Origin: DASVTR01 sp033855775
GTDB lineage: Bacteria > Acidobacteriota > Blastocatellia > Pyrinomonadales > Pyrinomonadaceae
Length of the DNA stretch: 64,000 bases
Assembly: GCA_033855775.1 (NCBI GenBank)
Contig: JAWVFT010000023.1
Location: 1-64,000 of the forward strand
Direction of reading: 5' to 3'
Position numbers and translations under genes: made by a program. How positions within the stretch are numbered: the stretch's first letter is position 1; the number at the start of each line of letters is the position of its first letter. Positions 15,946-24,962 of this stretch are shown here, one piece after another. Under the pieces are notes generated by a model. The model was not told the DNA's origin and ran no database searches. It saw nothing but the letters and a program-made list of their open reading frames with translations.

Positions 15946-18900
15946 TCACTTTAACTCAGCGAGGAGTTCGTTGAGCTGTTTGCGAGATAACTGAACGTCC
16001 GGCCGGTTGACGTAGCTTTGATAAACTTCCGCCGCCCATTTCTGCTGAAGAGCGGCCAGAGTTTCGGCGGCGCGCGTGGCGTATTCAAGAGCCTTCGAGC
16101 CGTCGCCCGTGCGGCGGGCTGCGCGGGCAGCCGTCAACCACGCGAGCCAGGCCGAAACCTGCTGGCCTTTGTCTACGAAGCTTGCCTGCGCGCGCAAAGC
16201 CTCCGTCAAGGCGCTTTGCGCTTCGCCGCCCTCAAGCGCCGCTTCGGCGAAAGCGAGCAGGGCTTCCGACAGCAACGCCGGGTCGCCGAGCCGCGCCGCC
16301 ATCGCCACGGCTTCTTCGCAAGACTTTCGTCCCTCATCTTTCTGGCCGCTGAAAGATTGCGCCAGTCCTGAGATATAAGTTGCCCGCACGGCGACATCGC
16401 CGTTGGAGTTTCCGTTGAGCGCGAGGGCTTGCTGGCTTTCGCTTCTGGCGTCAGCGAAGCGAAGCTTGCTGAGCATCAGCGCGGCGTTGATTTGGCGTAT
16501 GTTCGCCAGCAAAGTCTTGTTGCCGCCCTCAGGCTTGACGACCAGCGCGAGCGCTTGACGAAGGGCTTCATCCGCGTCGTCATAACGGCCCAACTGCCAC
16601 ATCACGTTGGCCCGCTCCATCAACACGTAGGGAATGCTCTTCTGGTCGCCGAGCATCTTCGTCAGAGCGTATCTCTCTTCAAAATGGCTGAGGGCTTCCG
16701 GGTATCTCTCCTGCTGCGCCAGCACGGTTCCGATGCCTTCATGAGAGAGCGATTTCTGCAAAGGGTCGTCCACGCGTTCGGCGGCTTGCAGTTGCTCTTG
16801 ATAAGTATGAAGCGCGGCCTCGTAATTTCCCTTCGCCTGATAAGCGCGCCCGAGGAGCATCAACGCCTGCGAACTCTCTTTGCGATAGTTGCCCTGCTGG
16901 TAAAAGGGCAGAGCTTGTTCGATGTAGCGCACGGCTTCGTCTGGGTTGCTCTGCTGGACGCGGAGGCTGCCGAGCGAGAGCAGGGCGCGCGCTTCGTTGC
17001 GGCGGGCTTTGTAGCGCTGCGCGAAATCCAGAGCCTGCTTGAAATATTTGTCGGCTTCCGCATAATCGCCGCGCGACAAAAACGTGTTGCCGAGGTCAAC
17101 GATTCCGCGCGCCGTCAGATTCTCCATCCCGTTCGTCTGCGCCAACTGAACGGCGTCGCTGGCAAACTTCTGCGCCTGCGCCGCGTCGCCTTCGTTCTGT
17201 AAGACGTAGACCATTTGCAACATGGTCTTAATCTGCTGAAACTGATTACGGCTGGCGCGCGAAAGGTCAAGAGACTGCTGCAACTGAGAGCGCGCGTCCT
17301 TGCTCTTGCCCAATTTGATGAGCAACGCGCCGCGCTGGAAGGAGACTTCCGCGCGCCCTTCGATGTTGCCGAAGGCTTGATAAATCGTCTCGGCTTTATC
17401 GAAGGCCGCGTTGGCGTTTGTCAAGTCCTGCTGGCGCGCGTAGAGCATCGCAGCGCGCAAGTAAGCGGTCGCATACTGCTGGTCAAGGCTCGTCGCCTTG
17501 AGATAACTTTCCAGAGCCTTCTGGCTGTCGTCCGCGTTTTCGTAGGCGCGGCCCAGGTCAACGTAGACGTGGGCTTGAGTGGGCAGCAGGCGCGCAATCT
17601 CGTTGTAGGCGACGACCGCCGGAGCAAAGTCGCGGCGGACGGTGGCGATGATGGCGTCCAGATAGAGCCGGTCTATGTTGGGCAGGGCGGAGCGGTCGCC
17701 GACCAGCGAACTGACGCGCAGCAGTTCGTCCTTCGCGCGCTCCGTGTAATCGAGTTCCATCCACGCTTCGGCCAGCCGCGCGTGCGCCAGCGCATACTGC
17801 TCGTCGGCGGCGATGGATTGTTCGAAAGCCCTGCTCGCTTGATAATAAGCTCCGTCGCGCAAGGCGTCCGTGCCCGTCTCATACCAACGTTGGGCTTCCG
17901 CCGACGGCTGATGAGCCTGCGGGCGCAGGGCGCGCACAATCAACCAGCCCGCCGTAATCGCCAACACGACAATCAACGCGACCACGCCGACGGGCAATCT
18001 TGGCCGCCGGAAAATGTCCGAGATTGTGTGCAGCGCGCTGGCCGTCTGCGCGCCGGGAGCGCGCGTGATTCTGTGCGCCCGCGTCTTGTCAAGGCTGTTA
18101 TCCGCGAGGTCTGCCTGCGCCGCTTGCAGGTCGGCGATGAACTCCTGAGCCGATTGATAACGCTCGTCGGGCTTCTTCGCCAGAGCCTTGCGCGCCACGG
18201 CGTCGAGGCTCTTCGGCACATTGGGATTGAAGGTCGAAGGCGGCGCGGGGTCGTGATGGATGACGTTGTAAGCGATTTCGATGACGCCCGCGTTGGCCAT
18301 GAAGAAAGCAGGCTTGCCGGTGACGCATTCGTAGAGCACTGCGCCGAGCGCGAAGAGGTCGCTGCGCGCGTCAACCGGCTCGCCCTTCGCTTGCTCCGGC
18401 GAGAAATAGAGCGGCGTGCCGATGACGATGCCGCTCTGCGTCTGCATCCCTAAGGTGCGCGCGTTCGGGTCAATTGATGACGAGTTCTCTTCGTTCAACT
18501 GCTTGGCGAGGCCGAAGTCAAGGACCTTGACTTGATCCTGCTCGTTGACGACGATGTTCGAGGGCTTGATGTCACGATGCACGATGCCGCGCCCGTGCGC
18601 TTCCGAGAGAGCCTCGGCCACGTCGATGATAATCTGCGCGACGCGCCCGAGCGTCAGGCTTTCGTCAGACAGCAGTTCGCTCAAAGTCTGCCCTTTGACC
18701 AGTTCCATGACGATGAAGGGCTGGCCGTCGGTCGTCTCGCCGTAGTCGTAGATGGTGGCGATATGCGGGTGGCTCAAGGCGGAGACGGCCCGCGCTTCGC
18801 GCAGGAATCTGGAATGAGCGGTGTGCTTATTGGACGCGCCGTTGGTCGGAAACTTGACGGCGACGCGCCTGCCCAACAGCGTGTCTTCGGCGATGTAGAC

Positions 18901-18966
18901 GGCGCCCATTCCGCCCTCGCCGAGCCTGCCGGTAATGCGATAGTGAGAAATTGTTTGTCCGATCAT
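15946..18966 (-). CDS. Ser/Thr protein kinase with transmembrane span and TPR sensor region
   Basis: 1006 residues. The N-terminal Hanks-type kinase (about 10-270) has the glycine loop GRLGEGGMGAVYIAED, the ATP lysine in VAVKF, catalytic HRDIKPSNIVV, DFGLAK and the APE-like SPEQAKG. One membrane span (LPVGVVALIVVLAITAGWLIVRAL, about 325-348) follows. The rest is about a dozen TPR repeats (for example AYLRAAMLYARQQDLTNANAAFDKAETIY and GNTFLSRGDYAEADKYFKQALDFAQRY), presumably periplasmic and protein-binding. This architecture is abundant in Acidobacteriota. The small lysine-tail gene lies only 29 bp downstream, so it may be in the same transcript and is a candidate partner or substrate. Confidence 0.92.
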   Translation of the reverse strand: MIGQTISHYRITGRLGEGGMGAVYIAEDTLLGRRVAVKFPTNGASNKHTAHSRFLREARAVSALSHPHIATIYDYGETTDGQPFIVMELVKGQTLSELLSDESLTLGRVAQIIIDVAEALSEAHGRGIVHRDIKPSNIVVNEQDQVKVLDFGLAKQLNEENSSSIDPNARTLGMQTQSGIVIGTPLYFSPEQAKGEPVDARSDLFALGAVLYECVTGKPAFFMANAGVIEIAYNVIHHDPAPPSTFNPNVPKSLDAVARKALAKKPDERYQSAQEFIADLQAAQADLADNSLDKTRAHRITRAPGAQTASALHTISDIFRRPRLPVGVVALIVVLAITAGWLIVRALRPQAHQPSAEAQRWYETGTDALRDGAYYQASRAFEQSIAADEQYALAHARLAEAWMELDYTERAKDELLRVSSLVGDRSALPNIDRLYLDAIIATVRRDFAPAVVAYNEIARLLPTQAHVYVDLGRAYENADDSQKALESYLKATSLDQQYATAYLRAAMLYARQQDLTNANAAFDKAETIYQAFGNIEGRAEVSFQRGALLIKLGKSKDARSQLQQSLDLSRASRNQFQQIKTMLQMVYVLQNEGDAAQAQKFASDAVQLAQTNGMENLTARGIVDLGNTFLSRGDYAEADKYFKQALDFAQRYKARRNEARALLSLGSLRVQQSNPDEAVRYIEQALPFYQQGNYRKESSQALMLLGRAYQAKGNYEAALHTYQEQLQAAERVDDPLQKSLSHEGIGTVLAQQERYPEALSHFEERYALTKMLGDQKSIPYVLMERANVMWQLGRYDDADEALRQALALVVKPEGGNKTLLANIRQINAALMLSKLRFADARSESQQALALNGNSNGDVAVRATYISGLAQSFSGQKDEGRKSCEEAVAMAARLGDPALLSEALLAFAEAALEGGEAQSALTEALRAQASFVDKGQQVSAWLAWLTAARAARRTGDGSKALEYATRAAETLAALQQKWAAEVYQSYVNRPDVQLSRKQLNELLAELK

Positions 18967-19233
18967 GACAACGACGAAGCGAAAGCCGAAACGATGAAAA
19001 CAGCGTGGGCCACATGCGCGGGTCTGGGCGTAGCGCGGCGCGGCGTGTGCGCAAGCCTTTGGGGCTGCATACTACGCCAAAGCCAATTGCATTTCAAGAA
19101 CTCATGCATGAACGGGAAGCCGCAAGCCATGAGCATGCTGGCGCTTTGATGAGCCGTGAACAGCTTTTGTTTTTGTCCGAACTCTAACTCCTGACTTCTG
19201 GCCTCTGCTCTCCGCCTCCTGTATTCTGTGCTT

Positions 19234-19884
19234 ATGTATCCGGCAGGAAATCTATTTCTGGAAGCGCCGCACGGACGCCTCGAAGCCATCTTGAAGGAGC
19301 CGGGGCGAACTGCTCCGCGCGGAGCGGCCCTTGTCCTGCACCCGCACCCGCTCGGCGGCGGGACGATGCACAACAAGGTAGTCTTTCGCGCCGCCAGCGC
19401 GCTCTCGGACGCGGGCCTCGTCACCTTGCGCCTCAACTTTCGCGGCGTCGGTCAAAGCACAGGCACACACGACGAAGGGCGCGGCGAGATTGAAGACGCG
19501 CGAGCCGGGCTCGATTACCTGTCCGCGCATTACGCGGCTGAGCCGATTACGCTGGCCGGTTTCTCCTTCGGCGCGCGCGTCGGCATGGAGGTCGGCATCA
19601 AGGATGCGCGCGTCCGCAGTCTCATCAGCATCGGCACGCCCGTCGATAAATACGACTTCACGTTTCTGGCCGCGTGCCGCAAGCCGATACTTTTTGTCCA
19701 CGGCGACCACGACGAATTTGGCGGCCTCGAACGATTGCGCTCGCTCGTCGCAAGCCTTCCGCCGGAAGCCCGCGCCGGGTTGGCCGTCATCGAAAACGCC
19801 GGCCACTTTTTTGAAGGACGCTTGGACGAGATGAAGCGCGCCATCACAGACTGGATGAACGAAAGGATGAGAGACGAAGCCTGA
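19234..19884 (+). CDS. Alpha/beta hydrolase (CocE/dienelactone-like family)
   Basis: 216 residues. The fold shows LVLHPHPLGGGTMHNKVVFRAASAL, LRLNFRGVGQSTGTHDEGRGEIEDA, the nucleophile elbow GFSFGARV, the acid in LFVHGDHDEFGG and the histidine in ENAGHFFEG, so the Ser-Asp-His triad is complete. The HPHP(L)GG motif places it in the small intracellular hydrolase family of COG2945. Substrate unknown. The ATG at 19234 is preferred to the GTG two codons upstream. It is followed 42 bp later by a thioesterase gene on the same strand, a likely operon. Confidence 0.8.
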   Translation: MYPAGNLFLEAPHGRLEAILKEPGRTAPRGAALVLHPHPLGGGTMHNKVVFRAASALSDAGLVTLRLNFRGVGQSTGTHDEGRGEIEDARAGLDYLSAHYAAEPITLAGFSFGARVGMEVGIKDARVRSLISIGTPVDKYDFTFLAACRKPILFVHGDHDEFGGLERLRSLVASLPPEARAGLAVIENAGHFFEGRLDEMKRAITDWMNERMRDEA

Positions 19885-19926
19885 CGGCGTTGGCCTGCGC
19901 GCCCGCGCGCTTCATCTTTCCGAGCT

Positions 19927-20307
19927 ATGCACGAATACACAGACCCGGCCATCCGCATCACCTTGCTGCCGCGCGACACCAATCCGCAAGGCACAATCTT
20001 CGGCGGCGTAATCCTGAGCTACATTGACATGGCGGGCGCCATCGAAGCCCACCGCCGGACGCACATCGAACGCTTCGTCACAGTGGCGATGCGCGAAGTC
20101 ATCTTTCACAAGCCAGTCTTCGTCGGCGATCTCGTCAGCTTCTACGCCGAGACAATCCGCATCGGCAACACCTCCATCACCACGCGCGTCATCGTCGAAG
20201 CCGAACGCTACGGCGGAACCACACGCGACCGCATCCGCGTCACCGAAGCCGAAGTCGTCTATGTCGCCGTAGACGAGAAGCGCAAGAAGATGAAGATAAA
20301 GCAGTGA
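19927..20307 (+). CDS. Acyl-CoA thioesterase, hotdog fold (YciA-like)
   Basis: 126 residues. The signature DTNPQGTIFGGVILSYIDMAGAIEAHR places it among YciA/BFIT acyl-CoA thioesterases; the Asn and the following Asp of the central helix are the usual catalytic positions. FHKPVFVGDLVSFYAETIRIGNTSITTRVIVEAER continues the hotdog. It hydrolyses acyl-CoA to free acid and CoA in the cytoplasm. The stop codon TGA (20305-20307) is part of the first GTGACGA unit of a heptamer array, so the C-terminus ends in repeat sequence. Confidence 0.88.
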   Translation: MHEYTDPAIRITLLPRDTNPQGTIFGGVILSYIDMAGAIEAHRRTHIERFVTVAMREVIFHKPVFVGDLVSFYAETIRIGNTSITTRVIVEAERYGGTTRDRIRVTEAEVVYVAVDEKRKKMKIKQ

Positions 20308-20459
20308 CGAGAAAGACAGTGACAAGTGACGAGTGACGAGCAAGCAGCGATGAATGATGAGCTAAGAGCTATCTGCTTTTACTCATCACTCATTACTCAT
20401 CACTAACTCGTCACTCGTCATTGCTTTACTTGTCACTTGTCACTCGTCACTTGTCACTG
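20302..20459. repeat. Nested GTGACRA and GATGAATGATGAG inverted arrays
   Basis: The outer units are GTGACGA/GTGACAA (20303-20340) and TTGTCAC/TCGTCAC (20405-20458). Nested inside is a second inverted pair, GATGAATGATGAGC with ACTCATCACTCATTACTCATCACT. The array fills the gap between two convergent genes, from stop codon to within 4 bases of the other stop. It is the largest member of the family in the window. Confidence 0.85.
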
Positions 20460-20462
20460 CTC

Positions 20463-20960
20463 TTAATTGAGGCGCGATTGGAGGCGGCGCAGGGCGGTGG
20501 CGGCCTGAGTGTAGCGCGGCTCTTGTTGGAGGGCGAGGCCGTAGTGTTTGGCGGCTTCGAGCAGGCGACCGCGTTGCTCGTAGACGCGGCCCAGATTCAT
20601 GTGCGGGAAGGCGTAGGATTCATAGCGCGGGGCGACGAGGGCGCGCTTGAACCAGCGCACGGAGTTGTAGTAATCGCCCTGCGCGACGAGGTAACTGCCA
20701 ATGTCGTTGTAGGGATTGCCGAGCGTTGAGTCAACGCGAATCGCTTCGAGACATTCGTTGATGGCGTCTTCGTAGCGATTCTGAAAGCTGTAGACCCAAC
20801 CCAGAAAGGTGTGGGCTTCGGCGGTCGGGTAGGTGGCGATGGAGCGTTGATAAAGCTCTATCGCTTCCTCGTAGCTTTGCGCCTGTTGGGCCGCCAGAGC
20901 GCGCTCGAACAACTCAATGGCCGCGCGCTTGCGGCCTGTCGAAACGTCTTCGGGAAACAT
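20463..20960 (-). CDS. TPR-repeat protein
   Basis: 165 residues, cytoplasmic, nearly all tetratricopeptide repeats: ALAAQQAQSYEEAIELYQRSIATYPTAEAHTFLGWVYSFQNRYEDAINECLEAIRVDSTLGNPYNDIGSYLVAQGDYYNSVRWFKRAL and a final unit MNLGRVYEQRGRLLEAAKHYGLALQQEPRYTQAATAL. TPRs bind protein partners; the partner is unknown. The ATG at 20960 is preferred to a TTG two codons upstream. It lies about 110 bp downstream of the 5'-nucleotidase gene on the same strand. Confidence 0.8.
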   Translation of the reverse strand: MFPEDVSTGRKRAAIELFERALAAQQAQSYEEAIELYQRSIATYPTAEAHTFLGWVYSFQNRYEDAINECLEAIRVDSTLGNPYNDIGSYLVAQGDYYNSVRWFKRALVAPRYESYAFPHMNLGRVYEQRGRLLEAAKHYGLALQQEPRYTQAATALRRLQSRLN

Positions 20961-21069
20961 AATCAAACACCGAACGCTGAGCGAGGGAGAGAGCGCAGAC
21001 GCGGGATGAAAGACGAGCTATCGAGAGCGAGGCTGTCGTTCGAGAGCAAGGCTCTCTCATCGCGGCGCG

Positions 21070-22641
21070 CTAGCGCTGTTCATCCTTCGATGGCTGCGCG
21101 CTTTGTGGTTCATCCTTTCTGGTGATTCTTCCTTCGATGCGGGGCGCGATGGTCTTCGCGGCGGCGATGGCCTTGCGCAGAGCTTCGGGCGCTTTCTCGG
21201 CCTGCTCCGCTTTGATGAGAAAACGCGCGCCGCGAAACATGTCGTAGCCGTCGCCGCCGTCTATGGCGACGAAGCTGCTGGTGGCGAGCGTGTAAAGCTT
21301 GCGGTCGTCGAGCGGTTGCCCGCCGACCGTCACTTCGATGACGCGCGAGCCTGCCGCGCGCGTCGCGTCGAAGGTGAAGCGAAGACCGGAGACTTGCGGA
21401 AAGCGTCCCGGCTCTGCGTCTTCTGCGCTGCGGCTGACGCCGTGTTCGAGAGCCTTGCGCAGGGTCGCTCCGCTGACTTCGAGCTTCACAACCGGATTTG
21501 GAAACGGCAGGATGGAGAGCACGTCGCGCTTCGTCAATTCGCCGGGACTGATGAGCGATTCGGCGCGAATCGAGCCGCCGTTCAAGAGAGCCACGTCGGC
21601 TCCGGTCGTCCGGCGAAAAGCGTCAGCGATGAAGTCTCCGATGTTGGTTTCGCGCGTGCGGTTCGCCTGCGTGCGCGCGTCCAGTTCGACATCCGTGCGC
21701 CCGACGAGCGCGCCGAGGTCGGCCAGCACAGACTTATACTTCTCCGTGACGGCGACGAACGAAGGGTCAGCCGGAATGTCGCTCGTCACCGGAATCACTT
21801 CCCAATCCATGCTCTCAAGCGCGCCGCTCGGAGCCTTGATGTTCAAGGTGATGCGTCCCATCTGGCGCGCGTCCGAAGTCATCTTAAAAATCGGCGTGTG
21901 GCCCGACAGCGATTCGAGCAACGTGTGTTCGTGGCCGCCGATGATGACATCAATCGGAGCGCAACGCGCCACGGCCTTGTCTTCGCGCATCGTCAGGTGC
22001 GTCATGGCGATGACGATTTGCGCTCCCGCCGCGCGCATCTCAGGCACGATGCGTCGCGCCGTCGCGCACACGTCCTCGAACTCAACGTCCGCGCCGGGGC
22101 GCGAAGTCTGCTTCGTCTCCGGCAGCACGAGCCCGAACAGCCCGACCTTCACGCCTTCAAATTCGCGTATGACGAAAGGTGGCGTGCCGCCGAAAGGCTT
22201 GCCCGTTTTCTTGTCGATGACGTTGGCGCCGAGCCACGTAAAATGTGATTCGTTGATGCGCTCGCGCAGGACTTCGGGCCCGAAGTCGAACTCGTGATTG
22301 CCGAAGACGGAATAGTCAAGCCCGACGGCGTTCCAAGCGTCTATCATCTGCTGTCCCTTGTAAGTGTTCGACTCGACGGAGGGCGAGATGGTGTCGCCGC
22401 CGAGCAGGAAAAGCGTGTTCGGCGAGTCGGCCATCAGTCGCTTGCGCAAGGTCAAGAGCCGCGCCAGCCCGCCCGTCGCGCCTCTGTCAACCGGCAAAAA
22501 CTGGTAGACATCGTTGACCTGCAAGAGCGTCAGGCGAACTGTTCGCTCCGCCGTTGTTTGCGCCGCGCCGCTCAGAGCGACGCAGAGCGCGAAGGCCAAC
22601 GCGAGCGCCACGCGGCTTGGCCGTAGGCGAAGAAAAGGCAT
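21070..22641 (-). CDS. Secreted 5'-nucleotidase / UDP-sugar hydrolase
   Basis: 523 residues. The signal peptide MPFLRLRPSRVALALAFALCVALSGAAQ begins at an ATG (22641) with GGGAGG nine bases upstream, which decides the start against one ten codons earlier. The metallophosphatase domain has LLQVNDVYQF, LLGGDTISPS, FGNHEFDFGPE, AMTHLTMREDK and IIGGHEHT. The C-terminal nucleotidase domain shows NGGSIRAESLISPGELTKRDVLSILPFPN and VAIDGGDGYDMF. The enzyme hydrolyses extracellular nucleotides in the periplasm for phosphate and nucleoside uptake. Confidence 0.92.
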   Translation of the reverse strand: MPFLRLRPSRVALALAFALCVALSGAAQTTAERTVRLTLLQVNDVYQFLPVDRGATGGLARLLTLRKRLMADSPNTLFLLGGDTISPSVESNTYKGQQMIDAWNAVGLDYSVFGNHEFDFGPEVLRERINESHFTWLGANVIDKKTGKPFGGTPPFVIREFEGVKVGLFGLVLPETKQTSRPGADVEFEDVCATARRIVPEMRAAGAQIVIAMTHLTMREDKAVARCAPIDVIIGGHEHTLLESLSGHTPIFKMTSDARQMGRITLNIKAPSGALESMDWEVIPVTSDIPADPSFVAVTEKYKSVLADLGALVGRTDVELDARTQANRTRETNIGDFIADAFRRTTGADVALLNGGSIRAESLISPGELTKRDVLSILPFPNPVVKLEVSGATLRKALEHGVSRSAEDAEPGRFPQVSGLRFTFDATRAAGSRVIEVTVGGQPLDDRKLYTLATSSFVAIDGGDGYDMFRGARFLIKAEQAEKAPEALRKAIAAAKTIAPRIEGRITRKDEPQSAQPSKDEQR

Positions 22642-22810
22642 CAAGTTTATCCTCCCAGAAAATCTGCGCAAGCGCGGCGCGCGTTTTCGTTTTGCGGGCG
22701 CGCTCCTGCCGCCTGGCGGCTAGTGGCTGACGAAGGCTTGGATTATACTCGCCCCTCGCAACGCGCGACAATTAAGCACACAGCAGCCCCTCGGCGACAA
22801 CCATATTTTT

Positions 22811-24358
22811 ATGAAAACTCGGAACACTTTAACCATCGAGACGGCAACCGAACTGCCCGCGCCCGAAGCGTGCGACGCCGTGGCCGTCTGCGTTTTCACG
22901 AACGAGCCGCGCGCCTCAAAGGCTGGCGGCGAACTGTCCGGTGTCGTCGAGGAACTCGTCGGCGCGGGAGAATTTAAAGGCGAAGCGGAGACATCAGCCC
23001 TGCTTCACACGGCTTCGACAAACGGCGCGGCGCAGCGGCGTCTGCTGCTGGCCGGTCTTGGCGCGCACGAAGATTTCACGCTTGCCGTGCTCAGACGCGC
23101 CGCCGGAATGATAGCGCGGCAGGCGCGCTCGGCGCAGGTCAAACGTTTGTGCTTCGTCCTGCCTTCGTCAAACGACGAAGCGAGCGCGGCGCAGGCCGTC
23201 GCCGAAGGCGCGCTGCTCGGCGATTACGAAAACGACTTTTATCAAAATCAAGATGAAGACGAAACTCAACTCGAACGCTTAACGCTCGTCGTCTCTGAAC
23301 AGAGCGAAGGTTTGCGCGCGGCCATCGAGCGCGCGACAATCATCGCTGAATCAGTCAACTGGACGCGCACATTGGCGGACGAGCCGGGCGCGAATCTGCC
23401 GCCGCAAGAGTTTGCGCGGCGCGCCGCTTTGATGGCCGAAGAGTTTGGCCTGAAGGTCGAGTCGCTCGGCGCGGATGAAATCAGAGAGCGCGGAATGGGC
23501 GCGCTGTGGGGCGTCGGGCAAGGGTCGAACGAGCCGCCCGCGCTCATCGTCATTCGCTACGAGCCTGACGGCGGCGCAGGTGAAAGCGTCGCCGGTAAGG
23601 ATGTCGCGGACGCCGAAGAGTTGTGGGCCTTCGTCGGCAAGGGCATCACGTTCGACACGGGCGGCATCTCGCTCAAGCACGGGCTGGATATGTGGGAGAT
23701 GAAGTCCGACATGGCAGGCGGCGCAGCCGTCCTCGGCGCGCTGCGCGCCATAGCGCAACTCAAGCCGCCGCGCCGCGTCGTCGGCATCGTCCCTTCGGCG
23801 GAGAACATGCCTTCGGGCAGCGCCATCAAACCCGGCGACGTAGTGAAGACGCTCGCGGGCCACACGATTGAGGTCGTTGACACGGACGCCGAAGGCCGCC
23901 TCGTCCTCGTTGATGGCATAGCCTACGCCAAGCAACTCGGCGCGGCGCGCATCGTTGACCTTGCGACGCTGACTGGCTCAATCATCGTCGCTTTAGGCGA
24001 CCATCGCGCGGGTCTTTTCAGCAACGATGATGCGTGGGCGAAACGCTTGAGCGAAGCGGCGGAGCGCGCGGGCGAACCCGTCTGGCGCATGCCCGTCAGC
24101 GACGACTACAAGAAGCGCATCGAGAGTCCCATCGCGGATTTTAAGAACTACGGCGGTCGCCCGGACGCGACGGCGGCGGCTCTGCTGCTCAGCAAGTTCG
24201 CGGACAAAACCCCTTGGGCGCATCTGGACATCGCCGGAACCGCGTGGCACGACCACGCCCGACCGTACGCGCCCGAAGGAGCATCCGGCGCAGGCGTTCG
24301 CACGCTGGTCGAACTCGTCTGCGGCGAAGCTCAGACTGTCGAGAACAACGAACGATGA
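22811..24358 (+). CDS. pepA: Leucyl aminopeptidase (M17)
   Basis: 515 residues, usual length. A variable N-terminal macro-like domain is followed by the catalytic domain: VGKGITFDTGGISLKHGLDMWEMKSDMAGGAAVLGAL, IVPSAENMPSGSAIKPGDVVKTLAGHTIEVVDTDAEGRLVLVDGIAYAK and the NTDAEGRL-type metal site (here DTDAEGRL), ending LDIAGTAW. It removes N-terminal residues using two metal ions in the cytoplasm. A TATACT element at 22744-22749 could be its -10 box, but the -35 is weak. The last residues NER and the stop lie inside a repeat unit ACGAACGATGAAAG that is repeated downstream. Confidence 0.93.
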   Translation: MKTRNTLTIETATELPAPEACDAVAVCVFTNEPRASKAGGELSGVVEELVGAGEFKGEAETSALLHTASTNGAAQRRLLLAGLGAHEDFTLAVLRRAAGMIARQARSAQVKRLCFVLPSSNDEASAAQAVAEGALLGDYENDFYQNQDEDETQLERLTLVVSEQSEGLRAAIERATIIAESVNWTRTLADEPGANLPPQEFARRAALMAEEFGLKVESLGADEIRERGMGALWGVGQGSNEPPALIVIRYEPDGGAGESVAGKDVADAEELWAFVGKGITFDTGGISLKHGLDMWEMKSDMAGGAAVLGALRAIAQLKPPRRVVGIVPSAENMPSGSAIKPGDVVKTLAGHTIEVVDTDAEGRLVLVDGIAYAKQLGAARIVDLATLTGSIIVALGDHRAGLFSNDDAWAKRLSEAAERAGEPVWRMPVSDDYKKRIESPIADFKNYGGRPDATAAALLLSKFADKTPWAHLDIAGTAWHDHARPYAPEGASGAGVRTLVELVCGEAQTVENNER

Positions 24359-24450
24359 AAGCTTTGACTACGAACGATGAAAGCCTTTCGCGCAAGCGAC
24401 GCGATGATGAAAGTCTTGCTCGAAAGTGACGAATGATGAAAGTCTTGCTC
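24348..24450. repeat. GATGAAAG repeat cluster spanning the pepA stop and the fluC start
   Basis: ACGAACGATGAAAG occurs at 24348-24361 and 24370-24383. A perfect 18-base direct repeat, ATGATGAAAGTCTTGCTC, occurs at 24404-24421 and 24433-24450. The first unit holds the pepA stop codon and the last holds the fluC start codons. Confidence 0.8.
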
Positions 24451-24807
24451 ATCGGTTTGGGCGGGCTGCTCGGCACGCTCGGTCGCTACTGGCTGGCGGG
24501 CCTTGTCGGTGAACGCTACGGCGAGTCGTTCCCTTTGGGAACGCTGGCGGTCAATCTCGTCGGCTGTTTTCTGGCCGGGCTGCTCTTTTATCTGATGCAG
24601 GAACGCCTGCTCGTCAACCAGACTTTGCGCGCCATCGTCATGATTGGCTTCCTCGGCGGCTTCACCACCTTCTCCGCCTACGGGCTGCAAACTTTCACGC
24701 TCCTGCGCGACGGCCAATTCGCTTTCGCGGCTCTCAATCTTCTCGTCTCAAACGCGCTCGGACTGCTATTGGTCTGGGCCGGTTACACGCTGGCGAAAGC
24801 TTTCTGA
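24433..24807 (+). CDS. crcB: Fluoride channel FluC/CrcB
   Basis: 124 residues, four membrane spans. Family signatures are all present: GGLLGTLGRYWLAGLV, PLGTLAVNLVGCFLAGLL, and GFLGGFTTFSAYGLQTFTLL with the Phe box and sodium-site region. The protein forms dual-topology homodimers that let fluoride leave the cytoplasm. One gene is enough in this form, and no second copy is seen nearby. I found no fluoride riboswitch upstream; the first six codons are instead formed by an 18-base repeat that also occurs 29 bases upstream, so no clear Shine-Dalgarno is seen. Confidence 0.92.
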   Translation: MMKVLLIGLGGLLGTLGRYWLAGLVGERYGESFPLGTLAVNLVGCFLAGLLFYLMQERLLVNQTLRAIVMIGFLGGFTTFSAYGLQTFTLLRDGQFAFAALNLLVSNALGLLLVWAGYTLAKAF

Positions 24808-24889
24808 GAGACTCGGCGAAGGCATGAAGCTTAACGACCGGCATGACGCTCGACGACTGGCTGAACCGCGCGGGCTGACAACGAAGCGA

Positions 24890-24958
24890 GCCTGCATCTT
24901 GACCTTTGACTTGCTCTCTCTCAACCATTGACTTGCTGTGTCTTGACTGTTGACTTTA
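24890..24958. repeat. TTGACTT-type tandem repeats before the SDR gene
   Basis: Spaced copies of TTGACCT, TTGACTT, TTGACTT, TTGACTG and TTGACTT run up to four bases before the next ATG. The pattern resembles a single-orientation heptamer array related in style to the inverted arrays elsewhere. Confidence 0.5.
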
Positions 24959-24962
24959 AACG

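Noticed and set aside
20302..20459. Possible CRISPR array
   Set aside because: Units are 7 bases in tandem and inverted, without spacers of constant length and without cas genes.
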